DNA from: Alteribacter lacisalsi
GTDB taxonomy: Bacteria; Bacillota; Bacilli; Bacillales; Salisediminibacteriaceae
Assembly (NCBI RefSeq): GCF_003226345.1
Contig: NZ_PDOF01000002.1
Location: forward strand, 434,001-498,000
Direction of reading: 5' to 3'
Length of the DNA: 64,000 bases
Under the pieces are notes generated by a model, which saw nothing but the letters and a program-made list of their open reading frames with translations, had not been told where the DNA came from and ran no database searches. This document shows, piece after piece, positions 23,988-32,839 of this stretch. The number at the start of each line of letters is the position of its first letter. The stretch's first letter is position 1. Made by a program: the position numbers and the translations under genes.

Positions 23988-25286
23988 ATGACGAGAACGG
24001 AAGAGCTGATCCAGAAACGGAACAAGTACGTACCAAGAGGAATCGCGAATGGCAACCTGAACGTGGCGGCCCATGCGAAAGGCGCTACTGTAACTGACGT
24101 GGAAGGCAGGGAATGGATTGATTTCGGCGGTGCGATCGGCACCCTGAACGTCGGACACAGCCATCCGAAAGTAACAGAAGCGGTCAAGCAGCAGGCGGAC
24201 AAGTTTCTGCATCCGGGCTTTAACGTGATCATGTATGAAGGCTACATTGAGCTTGCCGAGAAGCTGTGTCAGATCACGCCGGGCAGCTTCAGCAAGCAGG
24301 CGATGATGTTTAACTCCGGAGCGGAGGCGGTGGAAAATGCGGTTAAAGTAGCCCGCCGCTACACGAACCGCCAGGGTGTAGTCACCTTTTCCCGCGGTTA
24401 CCACGGCCGGACGAACCTGACGATGGGGATGACAAGCAAAGTAAAGCCGTACAAATTCGGCTTCGGGCCGTTTGCCCCTGAAATTTATCAGGCGCCGTTC
24501 CCGTATATGTATAGAAAGCCTCAGGAAATGACGGAAGACGCCTACGTGGACCATGTAATCGAAGAGTTCAAGGACTACTTTATCACCGCAGTGGCCCCGG
24601 AAACGGTTGCCTGCGTCGTGATGGAGCCGGTACAGGGAGAAGGCGGCTTTGTGGTGCCGCCGAAAAAGTTCGTCCAGTTTGTGGCGGAATTCTGTAAGGA
24701 GCACGGCATCGTCTTTGTAGCGGATGAAATCCAGACCGGATTCGGCCGGACCGGCAAGCTGTTTGCCGTGGAGCATTTCGATGTGGAACCGGATCTGATG
24801 ACCATTTCCAAGTCCCTGGCAGCAGGCCTTCCCCTCAGCACGGTGGTCGGTCGTGAGGAAATCCTGAGCGTGCCGGGGCCGGGTGAACTGGGCGGCACGT
24901 TTGCCGGCAACCCGGTGGCATGTGCCGCGGCGCTTACGGTCATTGATATCGTAGAAGAAGAGAACCTCCCTGAAAAAGCAGAGAAGCTCGGCCAGCGCCT
25001 TGAAGATGTGCTCACTAACCTTGCAAAAAAACACGAGTCCATCGGCGAAGTCCGCCGTCTCGGTGCCATGGTGGCAGCTGAAATTGTAACCGACAGTGAA
25101 AGCAAGACGCCGGATAAAGACAAGACCGCCCAGATCGCACGGTATGCCAACGAAAATGGCCTGCTGCTGCTGACGGCCGGTGTAAAAGGAAACGTGGTCC
25201 GCTTTCTCGCCCCGCTCGTCATTACAGATGAGGAGCTTGAGAAAGGGATCGGGATTCTGGAAGACGCATTCGCCCATCACGGCTAA
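23988..25286 (+). CDS. gabT: 4-aminobutyrate aminotransferase
   Basis: A 432-residue class III PLP aminotransferase. It has the FNSGAEAVENAVKVAR phosphate-binding segment, GYHGRTNLTMGMT, the [15 protein letters not shown] motif with the Asp that holds the pyridine nitrogen, and the catalytic Lys in TISKSLAAGLPLS. ATG 23988 fits AAAGGAGGG better than the ATG two codons earlier. It converts GABA and 2-oxoglutarate to succinate semialdehyde and glutamate. gabD follows after 18 bp. Confidence 0.93.
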   Translation: MTRTEELIQKRNKYVPRGIANGNLNVAAHAKGATVTDVEGREWIDFGGAIGTLNVGHSHPKVTEAVKQQADKFLHPGFNVIMYEGYIELAEKLCQITPGSFSKQAMMFNSGAEAVENAVKVARRYTNRQGVVTFSRGYHGRTNLTMGMTSKVKPYKFGFGPFAPEIYQAPFPYMYRKPQEMTEDAYVDHVIEEFKDYFITAVAPETVACVVMEPVQGEGGFVVPPKKFVQFVAEFCKEHGIVFVADEIQTGFGRTGKLFAVEHFDVEPDLMTISKSLAAGLPLSTVVGREEILSVPGPGELGGTFAGNPVACAAALTVIDIVEEENLPEKAEKLGQRLEDVLTNLAKKHESIGEVRRLGAMVAAEIVTDSESKTPDKDKTAQIARYANENGLLLLTAGVKGNVVRFLAPLVITDEELEKGIGILEDAFAHHG

Positions 25287-25304
25287 AACAGAGGAGGATC
25301 ATCC

Positions 25305-26696
25305 ATGACGACAATTGCCGTTCGAAATCCTGAAAACGGGGATCTCATTCGAGAGGTTCCTGCTCATACAGAGGAAGAAATCAGGCAGGCACTGGACCGG
25401 GGTCAGGAGGCCTTTGCCTCCTGGTCCAAAACCGATGCCTATACCCGAGCCGAACTCCTGCGGAAGTGGAGCGGTCTGATACGGGAGAACCAGGAATCGC
25501 TTGCCGAAACGGTTACGAAGGAAAACGGCAAGCCCCTGAAGGAAGCAGCAGGGGAAATCAATTACGCGGCAAGCTATCTGGACTGGTATGCAGAGGAAGC
25601 GGTCCGTGTTTACGGCCGTACGATTCCGTCTCCGTCCACAGAAAAGCGGATTATGGTGAGCCGCCAGCCGGTTGGACTTGTGGCAGCGATTACGCCTTGG
25701 AATTTTCCTGCAGCTATGATGACGCGTAAAGCCGGACCGGCTCTTGCGGCAGGCTGTACGTTTATTATTAAACCTGCAGATGAGACGCCGCTCACAGCGA
25801 TCCGGCTCATTGAACTGGCCCACGAAGCCGGCATACCGAAAGACGCCGTTCAGTACGTGCTGGCAGACGGTCCGACCGTCGGCAAGCTCTTTACAGGAAG
25901 CGGGCACGTGCGCAAAGTTACGTTCACCGGCTCAACAGAAGTAGGGAAGCTTCTGATGCGCGACAGTGCGGACACCGTCAAGCATGTGACGATGGAGCTC
26001 GGCGGTCACGCGCCACTGATCGTTGCGGAAGACGCAGACCTCGATCACGCCGTCACCCAGACGATTGCGTCCAAGTTCCGCAATGCCGGACAGACGTGTA
26101 TCTGCGCCAACCGTGTACTCGTTCATGAAAGCGTAGCTGACGCATTTACGGACAAGCTCAAAGCGGCTGCGGCAAAACTTCAGGTCGGAAGCGGGATGAA
26201 TGAAGGAACGGATATTGGACCGATCATTAACCGGAAAGGCTATGAAAAAATAATCCGTCAGCTTCAGGACGCGGTGGACAAAGGTGCGGAGATTGTCCTC
26301 GGCAGCAAAACCGGGGAAGAAGGCAACGATGGCGGGTATTTCGTTCAGCCGACCGTACTCACCGGTGTGACCCAGGACATGACGATCATGAAAGAAGAGA
26401 CGTTCGGTCCGGTCGTACCGGTTACCACATTCCGTGAGCTGGATGAAGCCATTGCCATTGCTAACGATACCCCTTACGGATTGGCTGCCTACTTCTTTAC
26501 GAACGACTACAGAACAGGCATGTATCTTCATGACCATCTCGATTACGGCATTATCGGCTGGAACGACGGCGCCCCGTCCGGCGCCCACGTACCCTTTGGC
26601 GGCATGAAGGAAAGCGGCATCGGCCGCGAAGGCGGAGCCGAGGGCATTGAGCCCTACCTGGAAACGAAGTACCTGTCCATTGGCGGGTTGAAATAA
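25305..26696 (+). CDS. gabD: Succinate-semialdehyde dehydrogenase
   Basis: A 463-residue aldehyde dehydrogenase with [17 protein letters not shown] (Glu general base), [15 protein letters not shown] (catalytic Cys) and EETFGPVVP. The NAGQTC variant and position behind gabT are typical of succinate-semialdehyde dehydrogenases. AGAGGAGG precedes ATG 25305. It completes the GABA shunt to succinate in the cytoplasm and should be activated with gabT by the divergent GabR. Confidence 0.92.
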   Translation: MTTIAVRNPENGDLIREVPAHTEEEIRQALDRGQEAFASWSKTDAYTRAELLRKWSGLIRENQESLAETVTKENGKPLKEAAGEINYAASYLDWYAEEAVRVYGRTIPSPSTEKRIMVSRQPVGLVAAITPWNFPAAMMTRKAGPALAAGCTFIIKPADETPLTAIRLIELAHEAGIPKDAVQYVLADGPTVGKLFTGSGHVRKVTFTGSTEVGKLLMRDSADTVKHVTMELGGHAPLIVAEDADLDHAVTQTIASKFRNAGQTCICANRVLVHESVADAFTDKLKAAAAKLQVGSGMNEGTDIGPIINRKGYEKIIRQLQDAVDKGAEIVLGSKTGEEGNDGGYFVQPTVLTGVTQDMTIMKEETFGPVVPVTTFRELDEAIAIANDTPYGLAAYFFTNDYRTGMYLHDHLDYGIIGWNDGAPSGAHVPFGGMKESGIGREGGAEGIEPYLETKYLSIGGLK

Positions 26697-26723
26697 ATGT
26701 AACTTGGATAGGCGCGCCAAACG

Positions 26724-26765
26724 AAAACACATTTGATTCCCATACGGAGTCACATGTGTTTTTTG
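26724..26765 (+). terminator. Terminator of the gabTD operon
   Basis: AAAACACAT pairs with ATGTGTTTT, followed by T residues. Confidence 0.75.
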
Positions 26766-26935
26766 TTGCTGGACCAGGTAAATTGCAGATTTACAGGTGC
26801 GGCAGAGATAGTTTGGATATTTATGTTAAAATAGTGGTGAGAAATATACTTACTTAGTGAAAGATTGTACTTAAATTAACGGAGAGGTTTCTTTAATAAG
26901 TAATGTCGCAGAAAATGGTCAAGGTGGTTTAATTA

Positions 26936-27262
26936 ATGAAAACATTTTTTTATTTGTTCGTTCTATTTTTATTTCCAATACTTATCATAGGGTGTCAGAG
27001 TGAAGATAATAACAATGAATTAGGTTGGGGAGAAACAGGGGAAACCGATATATTAGAAATCACTCCAAGACTTAGAACGTAGATACGAGATAAGGTGGAA
27101 GATTGAGTAAATGTTATTGTAGTAACGGGTAAACGTTTCTTTAATAAGGAATACTCTTTTTGGTATCCAATTAAAAGAAAGGGAAAGCCTGCTGCAATAT
27201 TTAAAGGTAAATTTTCGAGGCAGACCACTGCAATAACACTTATAATAAAATTAAGTTCCTGA
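26936..27262 (+). pseudogene. Decayed small lipoprotein gene with two in-frame stops
   Basis: AAGGTGG precedes ATG 26936. The first 48 codons give a signal peptide with lipobox LIIGC and an acidic stretch, then TAG at 27080. The same frame stays open apart from a TGA at 27104 and reads a plausible domain (VIVVTGKRFFNKEYSFWYP) to a TGA at 27260. A short intact 48-residue lipoprotein could still be made, but the pattern suggests a pseudogene. No family is recognised. Confidence 0.55.
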
Positions 27263-27318
27263 GCTGTCCAGTCAAGGAGATATTTTAAAATAGTGCTTTA
27301 ATAAAGGAGTTGTGTCAA

Positions 27319-27987
27319 ATGAATAAGAATAAAAGTATAGAAATAACACGCTCTTCAAAAGCAGAAAACATTCTACATCAGATCAATAGTAAAACGAAGC
27401 TGGGTGACTTACGGAAAATAGCGAAGGACATTAAAAAAGATCACGATCTGGCCATGGAACTTTGGTCAACCGAAGAGTTTTTGCCAAGACTATTAGCAAT
27501 CTTAATTATGGACAAAAAACTTCTTTCACAAGATGTGTTAAGTAAGCTTGATAAGGATATGCAGACTCACACTTTTGATGAGCGAAATAACTTAATGGAT
27601 TGGTTAATGGCTAATCAACTCACCAAAGACAAGAAGAAAATTGCATTGATGGAGTCATGGGAAAATAGTCCTTCTGCTCTTCAACGGCGAGCTTTCTGGT
27701 ATTATCAAGGGCGATTGAGATGGACTGGGCAAACACCGCCTGATAACACCGCAGACCTGCTTTCTGCAATAGAAGCTAATATTACGCAGGAAGAACCGGA
27801 AGTTCAATGGGCTATGAATTTCACCGCAGGCTGGATAGGCGTTTATGATGAAAAAAATCGTGCACGTTGTATTAAACTTGGTGAGAAAACGGGTCTCTAC
27901 AAAGATGAAATAGTAGCAAAGGGATGTACTCCAAGCTACTTGCCGGAATTCATTACGATTGAATTTAACAAACGGCATAGTAATTAG
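27319..27987 (+). CDS. DNA alkylation repair (AlkD-like HEAT-repeat) family protein
   Basis: A 222-residue all-helical protein resembling AlkD-like HEAT-repeat enzymes: HDLAMELWSTEEFLPRLLAI, LDKDMQTHTFDERNNLMDWLMAN and RRAFWYYQGRLRW. The family excises alkylated bases; whether the catalytic Asp/Trp set is complete cannot be judged here. ATG 27319 follows AAAGGAG at 9 nt. The base composition is more AT-rich than most of the window, suggesting recent acquisition with its neighbours. Confidence 0.7.
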   Translation: MNKNKSIEITRSSKAENILHQINSKTKLGDLRKIAKDIKKDHDLAMELWSTEEFLPRLLAILIMDKKLLSQDVLSKLDKDMQTHTFDERNNLMDWLMANQLTKDKKKIALMESWENSPSALQRRAFWYYQGRLRWTGQTPPDNTADLLSAIEANITQEEPEVQWAMNFTAGWIGVYDEKNRARCIKLGEKTGLYKDEIVAKGCTPSYLPEFITIEFNKRHSN

Positions 27988-28090
27988 TTACCTCTGAAAA
28001 ATCCTTTAGGGCTTGATGCAAAAATAAAGAAATTCAAAGCCTCAATATGAATAAAGAAATTTATGTTCGCATAATAATAGATTTTACTGA

Positions 28091-28120
28091 GAGCATTTCT
28101 TTATTTAGGAATGCTCTTTT
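28091..28120 (+). terminator. Terminator after the alkylation-repair gene
   Basis: GAGCATTTC pairs with GGAATGCTC (one wobble), followed by TTTT. Confidence 0.75.
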
Positions 28121-28131
28121 CTTATCTAATT

Positions 28132-28380
28132 GGCTCTGTTAAAGTTTGATGTTGATTTTCATAAGTTGATTGAAGCGAACGCGCGCCACTCCAGCGGTGC
28201 CCGTGGAAAGGGTGCGCAGTGAGCGGAAATCAACACCTGATTTTTATTTTTATCCGTTTATTGAAACGAACGGGCGACACTCCGGCGGAACAGCAAAGAG
28301 CGTTTCCTTAGTGAATATGTGAACTGCTTCCACACTTCTCTCTTCGGAGCTTCACTTGCAGAAGAAGGAGTACCAGTTGA
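28132..28380 (+). mobile_element. Truncated, rearranged copy of the MITE-like element
   Basis: Starts with GGCTCTGTTAAAG and GATGTTGATT, the same terminus as the right end of 30024-30281 read in reverse. It then shares GAAGCGAACGCG, CAGCAAAGAGCGTTTCCTT and CGGAGCTTCACT with that copy. It contains a second diverged GAAACGAACGGGCGACACTC segment, so it is rearranged, and the far terminus is missing. No open frame of note. It fills the gap before the DUF1569 pseudogene. Confidence 0.65.
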
Positions 28381-28426
28381 AAGAATGGAATATATGGTAA
28401 CTGTGATGAGAAGGGGGCTACATTAA

Positions 28427-28874
28427 TGAAAGATATTTTTAATCAATTGCATGCTGAGGAGATTGTAAACCGTATTGACAATTTAAGCCCAGATTCAAAA
28501 CCGCAATGGGGTAAAATGGATGTTGCCAAAATGCTTGCCCATTGCTCATCCTTCAAGACATTGCAATGGGAAACGCTAATCCTTCGAGAGGTTTGTTAGG
28601 TATGTTAATTGGGAAATTTGTGAAACCAGTTTTTTATAACGACAAGCCATTTGCCCAAAACATGTCCACAATACCAACCATTTTGATTGAAGAGGAAAAA
28701 GAATTTGATATAGAAAAGGAAAAACTAAAACAAAAAATTATAGCATTTCAAATTAATGGCCCTCAGAAATGTACAACTCATCCACATCCTTTTTTCGGTA
28801 AACTTACTTCCGAGCAATGGGGAAAAGGGATTTATAAGCACCTTGACCACCATTTAAAACAGTTTGGTGTTTAG
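28427..28874 (+). pseudogene. DUF1569 gene with two frameshifts
   Basis: GAAGGGGG and ATG 28427 begin the gene, but family-like sequence continues in other frames. After four codons the frame shifts at a T run (28437-28440) into the frame reading KPQWGKMDVAKMLAHC, and near 28550 it shifts again into the frame reading FVKPVFYNDKPFAQN and ending KHLDHHLKQFGV. Together these cover the whole DUF1569 domain, a DinB-like fold of unknown function. Two single-base losses explain it; sequencing error at homopolymers is the alternative. Confidence 0.75.
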
Positions 28875-28935
28875 TTAGCTGAAGTGAATAGGATTTTCAC
28901 TAACCGGCACGGTAGTTCGATAATCAATTTTAAAA

Positions 28936-28971
28936 AAAATGGCACGAAGAATCACTTCATCGTGCCATTTT
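28936..28971. terminator. Bidirectional terminator
   Basis: AAAATGGCACGA pairs with TCGTGCCATTTT, a 12-bp stem between the convergent DUF1569 and zinT genes. Confidence 0.9.
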
Positions 28972-29013
28972 GATATTCATTTCCAGATTTTCCAATAGAT
29001 CATCAATGGTCGC

Positions 29014-29760
29014 TTAGTGAGCGATCATTTCATGTCTAATATCTTCCCCGTCCATATCAGCATGGTAGTAGGTCGGCCAGTTCGTTACTTCGTCGAAGAG
29101 GGCTTCCCGGTCATCGCCCCAGTAGAGGTGAAAATGGTGAGCTTCTGTCGGAGAAATGTTATGGTCGCTGAACTGAATGTAGGCAGGCATATCATCATCG
29201 CCTTCTTCCAGTTCAAAGATAAAGCGCACACCGCGGTTGCCGGCCTCGTAGGTGAGGATCTCATAGCCGTCGTAAGCGTAGTCACCGGCCATTTCCCCTT
29301 CGTCGCTGGTGAACGTAAATGTACTGTCTTCAATGGTGATGTAGTCGACGTCCGTTTCATATCCGATTTCATAGTATTCCGTATATTCCTCTGCTGTCAT
29401 AGAATCGCTCTCAGCAGCTTTATGCTCCATGACCTCATCCAGTTCTCCGTCTACTAAGTAAGGGTAAACAGACTGCCATTCTCCTTCCCAGTCAGAGAGT
29501 TCACGATCTTCAATCTGCTCGTCTTCAAAGTAGCCGTCATAGATCGCCTGAGATTCATCATCATGACTGTGATCGTGGTCATCTTCCTCCTCATCGATTT
29601 CACTGTCATCCTGATTCTGATCCTCAGCCGATTCATTTTCCGTATTCTCAGATGGCGAATTTTCCTGCACGGAGTTTGATTCCTCAGTGCTGTCCCCCTG
29701 GCAGCCTGCAAGCAGCAGAGCGGCTGCAAACGTGGTGATAGATAGTTGTGATGGTTTCAT
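29014..29760 (-). CDS. ZinT-domain zinc-binding lipoprotein
   Basis: A 248-residue lipoprotein. The signal peptide ends in LLLAGC. A Glu/Asp-rich stretch and a His/Asp cluster (EEDDHDHSHDDE), likely a metal-collecting arm, come next. From about residue 75 a ZinT/YodA domain starts with IYDGYFEDEQIEDRELSDWEGEWQ-like sequence (given in part) and ends in HHFHLYWG and HEMIAH with metal-ligand His residues. A near-perfect Zur box lies just upstream. It probably captures Zn2+ outside the membrane under zinc starvation. Unlike AdcA, it has no fused ABC-type binding domain. Confidence 0.9.
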   Translation of the reverse strand: MKPSQLSITTFAAALLLAGCQGDSTEESNSVQENSPSENTENESAEDQNQDDSEIDEEEDDHDHSHDDESQAIYDGYFEDEQIEDRELSDWEGEWQSVYPYLVDGELDEVMEHKAAESDSMTAEEYTEYYEIGYETDVDYITIEDSTFTFTSDEGEMAGDYAYDGYEILTYEAGNRGVRFIFELEEGDDDMPAYIQFSDHNISPTEAHHFHLYWGDDREALFDEVTNWPTYYHADMDGEDIRHEMIAH

Positions 29761-29779
29761 ATAATAAACTCCTTTTCTT

Positions 29780-29802
29780 TAAATCGTAATAATTACTATT
29801 TG
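29780..29802 (-). promoter_or_regulatory. Zur box upstream of the ZinT gene
   Basis: AATCGTAATAATTACTATT and flanks match the Bacillus Zur consensus (AATCGTAAT-N-ATTACGATT) with a single change in the right half. It is centred about 30 bp upstream of the ATG. Confidence 0.85.
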
Positions 29803-30023
29803 GAGTTTACATACATTAAACTGCCCGGTCAAGCGTTATCTTTGAAATGGAAGAGAGGGGGGAGAGGGACTGGGAATATATAACGCATGACAGTGGTGGA
29901 TGAAACGAAGATTAGTAGGATAATAGAACTAAATTTCGAACTGGGGATATAGCAGGATAAAAGGATGCATGGTGAAACGATCCAGCAAGAGCTTCTTAAG
30001 CTGAAAAAAACATTTTTTAAAAA

Positions 30024-30281
30024 GGCTGTGTTAATGTCCGTTGTTGATTTTCGTTCACAGAGCTCCTTTTCCGCGGGCACCACTGCAGCCTCCTCGGGGG
30101 AAATCGCCCTGCGGGGTCTTCACATGGTGCTTCTTCCTCTGCGAGTGAAGCTCCGAAGCTGGATGTGTCGAAGCAGATCGCAGCTTATTCACGAAGGAAA
30201 CGCTCTTTGCTGTTCCCGCAGGAGTGGAGCGCGTTCGCTTCGATGAACTTTTTATAATCAACATCGATCTTTAACAGAGCC
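30024..30281. mobile_element. 258-bp MITE-like element with terminal inverted repeats
   Basis: The ends begin GGCTGTGTTAA (left) and, on the other strand, GGCTCTGTTAA (right). The inverted repeats extend about 26 bp with about 20 matches, up to TGTTGATT. The centre carries the GC-rich palindromic core (CCGCGGG, CCCTGCGGGGTC, CCCGCAGGAG) found elsewhere. A related copy is at 28132. It encodes no transposase, so it would need one in trans. The rest of the 29803-30328 gap shows nothing else. Confidence 0.75.
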
Positions 30282-30328
30282 TTTTAAAAAAGACTGCCCC
30301 AGATAAGAGGCAGTCCCTGTTCTAATAG

Positions 30329-31288
30329 TTATTTTTCTTCTTCCCGTCTCTTTTTCATCGCTACCAGTGTAATCATCTCGTAGGCGACCGCTGCGGCAAG
30401 ACCGGCGGTAATATCTCCGGAATCGTAAGCCGGAAGTACTTCAACCAGGTCAAACCCTTTGATGTTAAGGCTGTCCAGGCTTCTCACGTACTCGAGCGCT
30501 TCAAAGCTCGTCGGGCCGGCTACTTCAGGAGTTCCGGTACCGGGAGCGTAGGCCGGATCGACAAAGTCAATATCAAACGTTACAAATACCGGACGGTCTG
30601 TACCGACCCGGTTGTGAATACGGCGGATCACTTCTTCCTGACCGAGCTTTCGCGACTCCCGCATCGTGATCACTTCGTAGCCGAGCTCTCTCGCATCCTC
30701 AATGCAGCCCGGCCCGTAAAGAGGCCCGCGCATGCCGATCTGAATCGAATGGTCAGTATCCACGAGGCCTTCCTCAACCGCACGGCGAAACGGCGTCCCG
30801 TGCATATATTTTTCCCCGTAGTAGTTATCCCACGTATCGCCGTGGGAATCAAAGTGAACCATGGCGACAGGCCCGTGCTGTTTGGCGAAAGCCCGGAGGT
30901 TTCCTAACGAAATGGAATGATCCCCGCCAAGAATGATCGGCACAACGCCTTTTTCAAGGAGTGGAGCCAGCCCCTCGGTCATCTGGTCATACGTCCGGTG
31001 GACATTGCCCGGCACCACGTCGATATCGCCGTAATCCACACCGGAGCAGTAGTCGAAGATATTGATTTCCTGATCCGGATTGTACGGACGCAGAAGCACC
31101 GACGCGTCGCGGACGTGCTGAGGGCCGTAGCGGGCACCCACGCGGTTGGAGGCCGCCGTATCAAACGGCACACCGAGCACGGCAAAATCCACATCCTCCT
31201 CCGTGCGGACATTCTCCAGACGCATAAACGTGCGCACCCCGCTGAACCGGGGGGATAAAGAAGAATCTTTCGGCTGATATTTCACCAT
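30329..31288 (-). CDS. Ureohydrolase (agmatinase/guanidinobutyrase family)
   Basis: A 319-residue binuclear manganese-type hydrolase with the ligands in GGDHS, HFDSHGDTW and TFDIDFVDPAYAPGTG. The substrate-loop segment MHGTPFRRAVEEGL is typical of the agmatinase-like rather than arginase branch. Such enzymes split a guanidino compound into an amine and urea. It sits behind an aminotransferase and permease under a sigma-54 promoter, so 4-guanidinobutyrate to GABA plus urea is a good guess; agmatine or guanidinopropionate remain possible. GGAGG precedes the ATG. Confidence 0.87.
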   Translation of the reverse strand: MVKYQPKDSSLSPRFSGVRTFMRLENVRTEEDVDFAVLGVPFDTAASNRVGARYGPQHVRDASVLLRPYNPDQEINIFDYCSGVDYGDIDVVPGNVHRTYDQMTEGLAPLLEKGVVPIILGGDHSISLGNLRAFAKQHGPVAMVHFDSHGDTWDNYYGEKYMHGTPFRRAVEEGLVDTDHSIQIGMRGPLYGPGCIEDARELGYEVITMRESRKLGQEEVIRRIHNRVGTDRPVFVTFDIDFVDPAYAPGTGTPEVAGPTSFEALEYVRSLDSLNIKGFDLVEVLPAYDSGDITAGLAAAVAYEMITLVAMKKRREEEK

Positions 31289-31344
31289 AGGAACCTCCAG
31301 AAAATAAATTAGTCATGTTAAGTAACTGTATCTTGCGAAGCTGA

Positions 31345-31400
31345 TCGTCAGGAGAGAGACTCCTGCGGCAGTGGGCGATCGGATGACGTTCAGCGGAGCT
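31345..31400. repeat. Fragment of the GC-rich repeat family
   Basis: Short stretch with GACTCCTGCGGCAG and TTCAGCGGAGCTT between the ureohydrolase and aminotransferase genes, a decayed copy of the palindromic repeat core. Confidence 0.4.
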
Positions 31401-31405
31401 TATTC

Positions 31406-32722
31406 TTACTTTTTCTCCTCCGCAAACCGGGTCAGCGCCTTATCAAGCGCCTTCAGTCCATCATCAATCTGCTCGGTCGTCACCGTAAGCGGCGGAATCA
31501 TCCGAATTACTTCACCTTCGTTTCCGCACAGGTAAAACAGTACCCCTTCCTCAAGAGCAAGATCAAGAATGCGAAGAACCGCTTCGCCATCCGGCTTGCC
31601 GGTCTCGGGGTCTGTAATCTCGATCCCGATCATCAGACCGAGGTGACGGATATTGCTGATCACCGGATGCTTTTCTTTCAGTTTGCGAATCCCGTGAACC
31701 GCATGCTCTCCAGCACGGACCGTGTTATCCAGCAGTTTTTCCTCTTTAATCACATCGATTGTGGCAAGGGCGGCGGAACAGGCAATCGGATTGCCGCCAA
31801 ACGTGGTGGCGTGGCTGCCCATCGGCCACTGCTGCATAAGTTTATGGTTCGCAGCCGTCGCACTGAGCGGCATCCCGGACGCGATGCCCTTGGCAACCGC
31901 CATAATGTCCGGCGTGACCCCGAACGTGTTGGCCGCAAACCAGTCACCGGTCCGGCCGAACCCGGTCTGCACCTCGTCAAAAATAAGCAGCATGCCGTGT
32001 TCCGTACAGATGTCCCGCACCTTTTTCAGCCAGGAGGCAGGAGGCATCACGTAGCCGCCTTCCCCAAGGACAGGCTCAAGAATCACACCGGCCACTTCGT
32101 CAGGGGAGACGTGGTACTTAAACAGGTTGTCAAAGTCACGCTCAAGCTGTCGGATCGCTTCCTCTTCACGGATGGTGCCGTCTTCATTTTCAAAATCAGC
32201 CGGGCGGTAGTACGGAATCTGATAGGTGAGGCTGTCCGGCTGCAAGTACCGTCTGTACTTGCTTTTCGACGTACTTACGCCTAGAGAGCCCATCGTCCGG
32301 CCGTGAAAACAGCCGGTAAAGCTGACCATGTACTGGCGGCGGGTTACGTATTTCGCGAGCTTGAGTGCGCCTTCAATCGCTTCCGTTCCGCTGTTTCCGA
32401 AAAAGAAACAGTCGATGTCACCGGGCATCACCTCGGCGAGTTCATCTGCGAGCCGGAGAATTGATTCGTACTGAATCACACCGATCGGACCGTGCGTGAG
32501 CTCGTCTGCGGCATTCTTAATCGCCTCGACCACTTTCGGGTGGCGATGGCCTACATTTGTTACGGCAATCCCTGACGTAAAGTCCAGGTATTTTTTCCCG
32601 TCCCGCCCATAGTAGTAGCAGCCTTCTTCTTTTACAACAGGCAAGTTCGGATGATCCTTGGCCATGCTCGGCGCAAGGCGTTCGGACATTTTTTCGGATA
32701 GCTCGTTCCAGTCTTTGGACAC
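31406..32722 (-). CDS. Class III aminotransferase (GABA aminotransferase-like)
   Basis: A 438-residue PLP aminotransferase with [46 protein letters not shown] and the catalytic Lys in [16 protein letters not shown] 32722 is preferred over the GTG three codons earlier because AAAGAGG abuts the first and is 8 nt from the second. It is distinct from gabT at 24 kb. In this operon it would transaminate the amino acid freed by the ureohydrolase, for example GABA to succinate semialdehyde. Confidence 0.88.
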   Translation of the reverse strand: MSKDWNELSEKMSERLAPSMAKDHPNLPVVKEEGCYYYGRDGKKYLDFTSGIAVTNVGHRHPKVVEAIKNAADELTHGPIGVIQYESILRLADELAEVMPGDIDCFFFGNSGTEAIEGALKLAKYVTRRQYMVSFTGCFHGRTMGSLGVSTSKSKYRRYLQPDSLTYQIPYYRPADFENEDGTIREEEAIRQLERDFDNLFKYHVSPDEVAGVILEPVLGEGGYVMPPASWLKKVRDICTEHGMLLIFDEVQTGFGRTGDWFAANTFGVTPDIMAVAKGIASGMPLSATAANHKLMQQWPMGSHATTFGGNPIACSAALATIDVIKEEKLLDNTVRAGEHAVHGIRKLKEKHPVISNIRHLGLMIGIEITDPETGKPDGEAVLRILDLALEEGVLFYLCGNEGEVIRMIPPLTVTTEQIDDGLKALDKALTRFAEEKK

Positions 32723-32770
32723 AGATAACACCTCTTTTATGAGTTTTCTTTATCTAAAATAAAATGATTG

Positions 32771-32817
32771 AAGCGAAAGGCGGTGGCTCCTGCGGAAAGC
32801 ATCCGCCTGCAGCGGAG
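32771..32817. repeat. Fragment of the GC-rich palindromic repeat
   Basis: AGGCGG (32778-32783) and CCGCCT (32803-32808) flank GGCTCCTGCGGAAAGC, followed by GCAGCGGA. Confidence 0.55.
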
Positions 32818-32839
32818 CAAATTAAGGAGTAAATCAGCA

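Noticed and set aside
30055-30264. Coding frames within the MITE-like element
   Set aside because: Short frames on both strands without ribosome binding sites; the inverted ends and repeat core explain the sequence.
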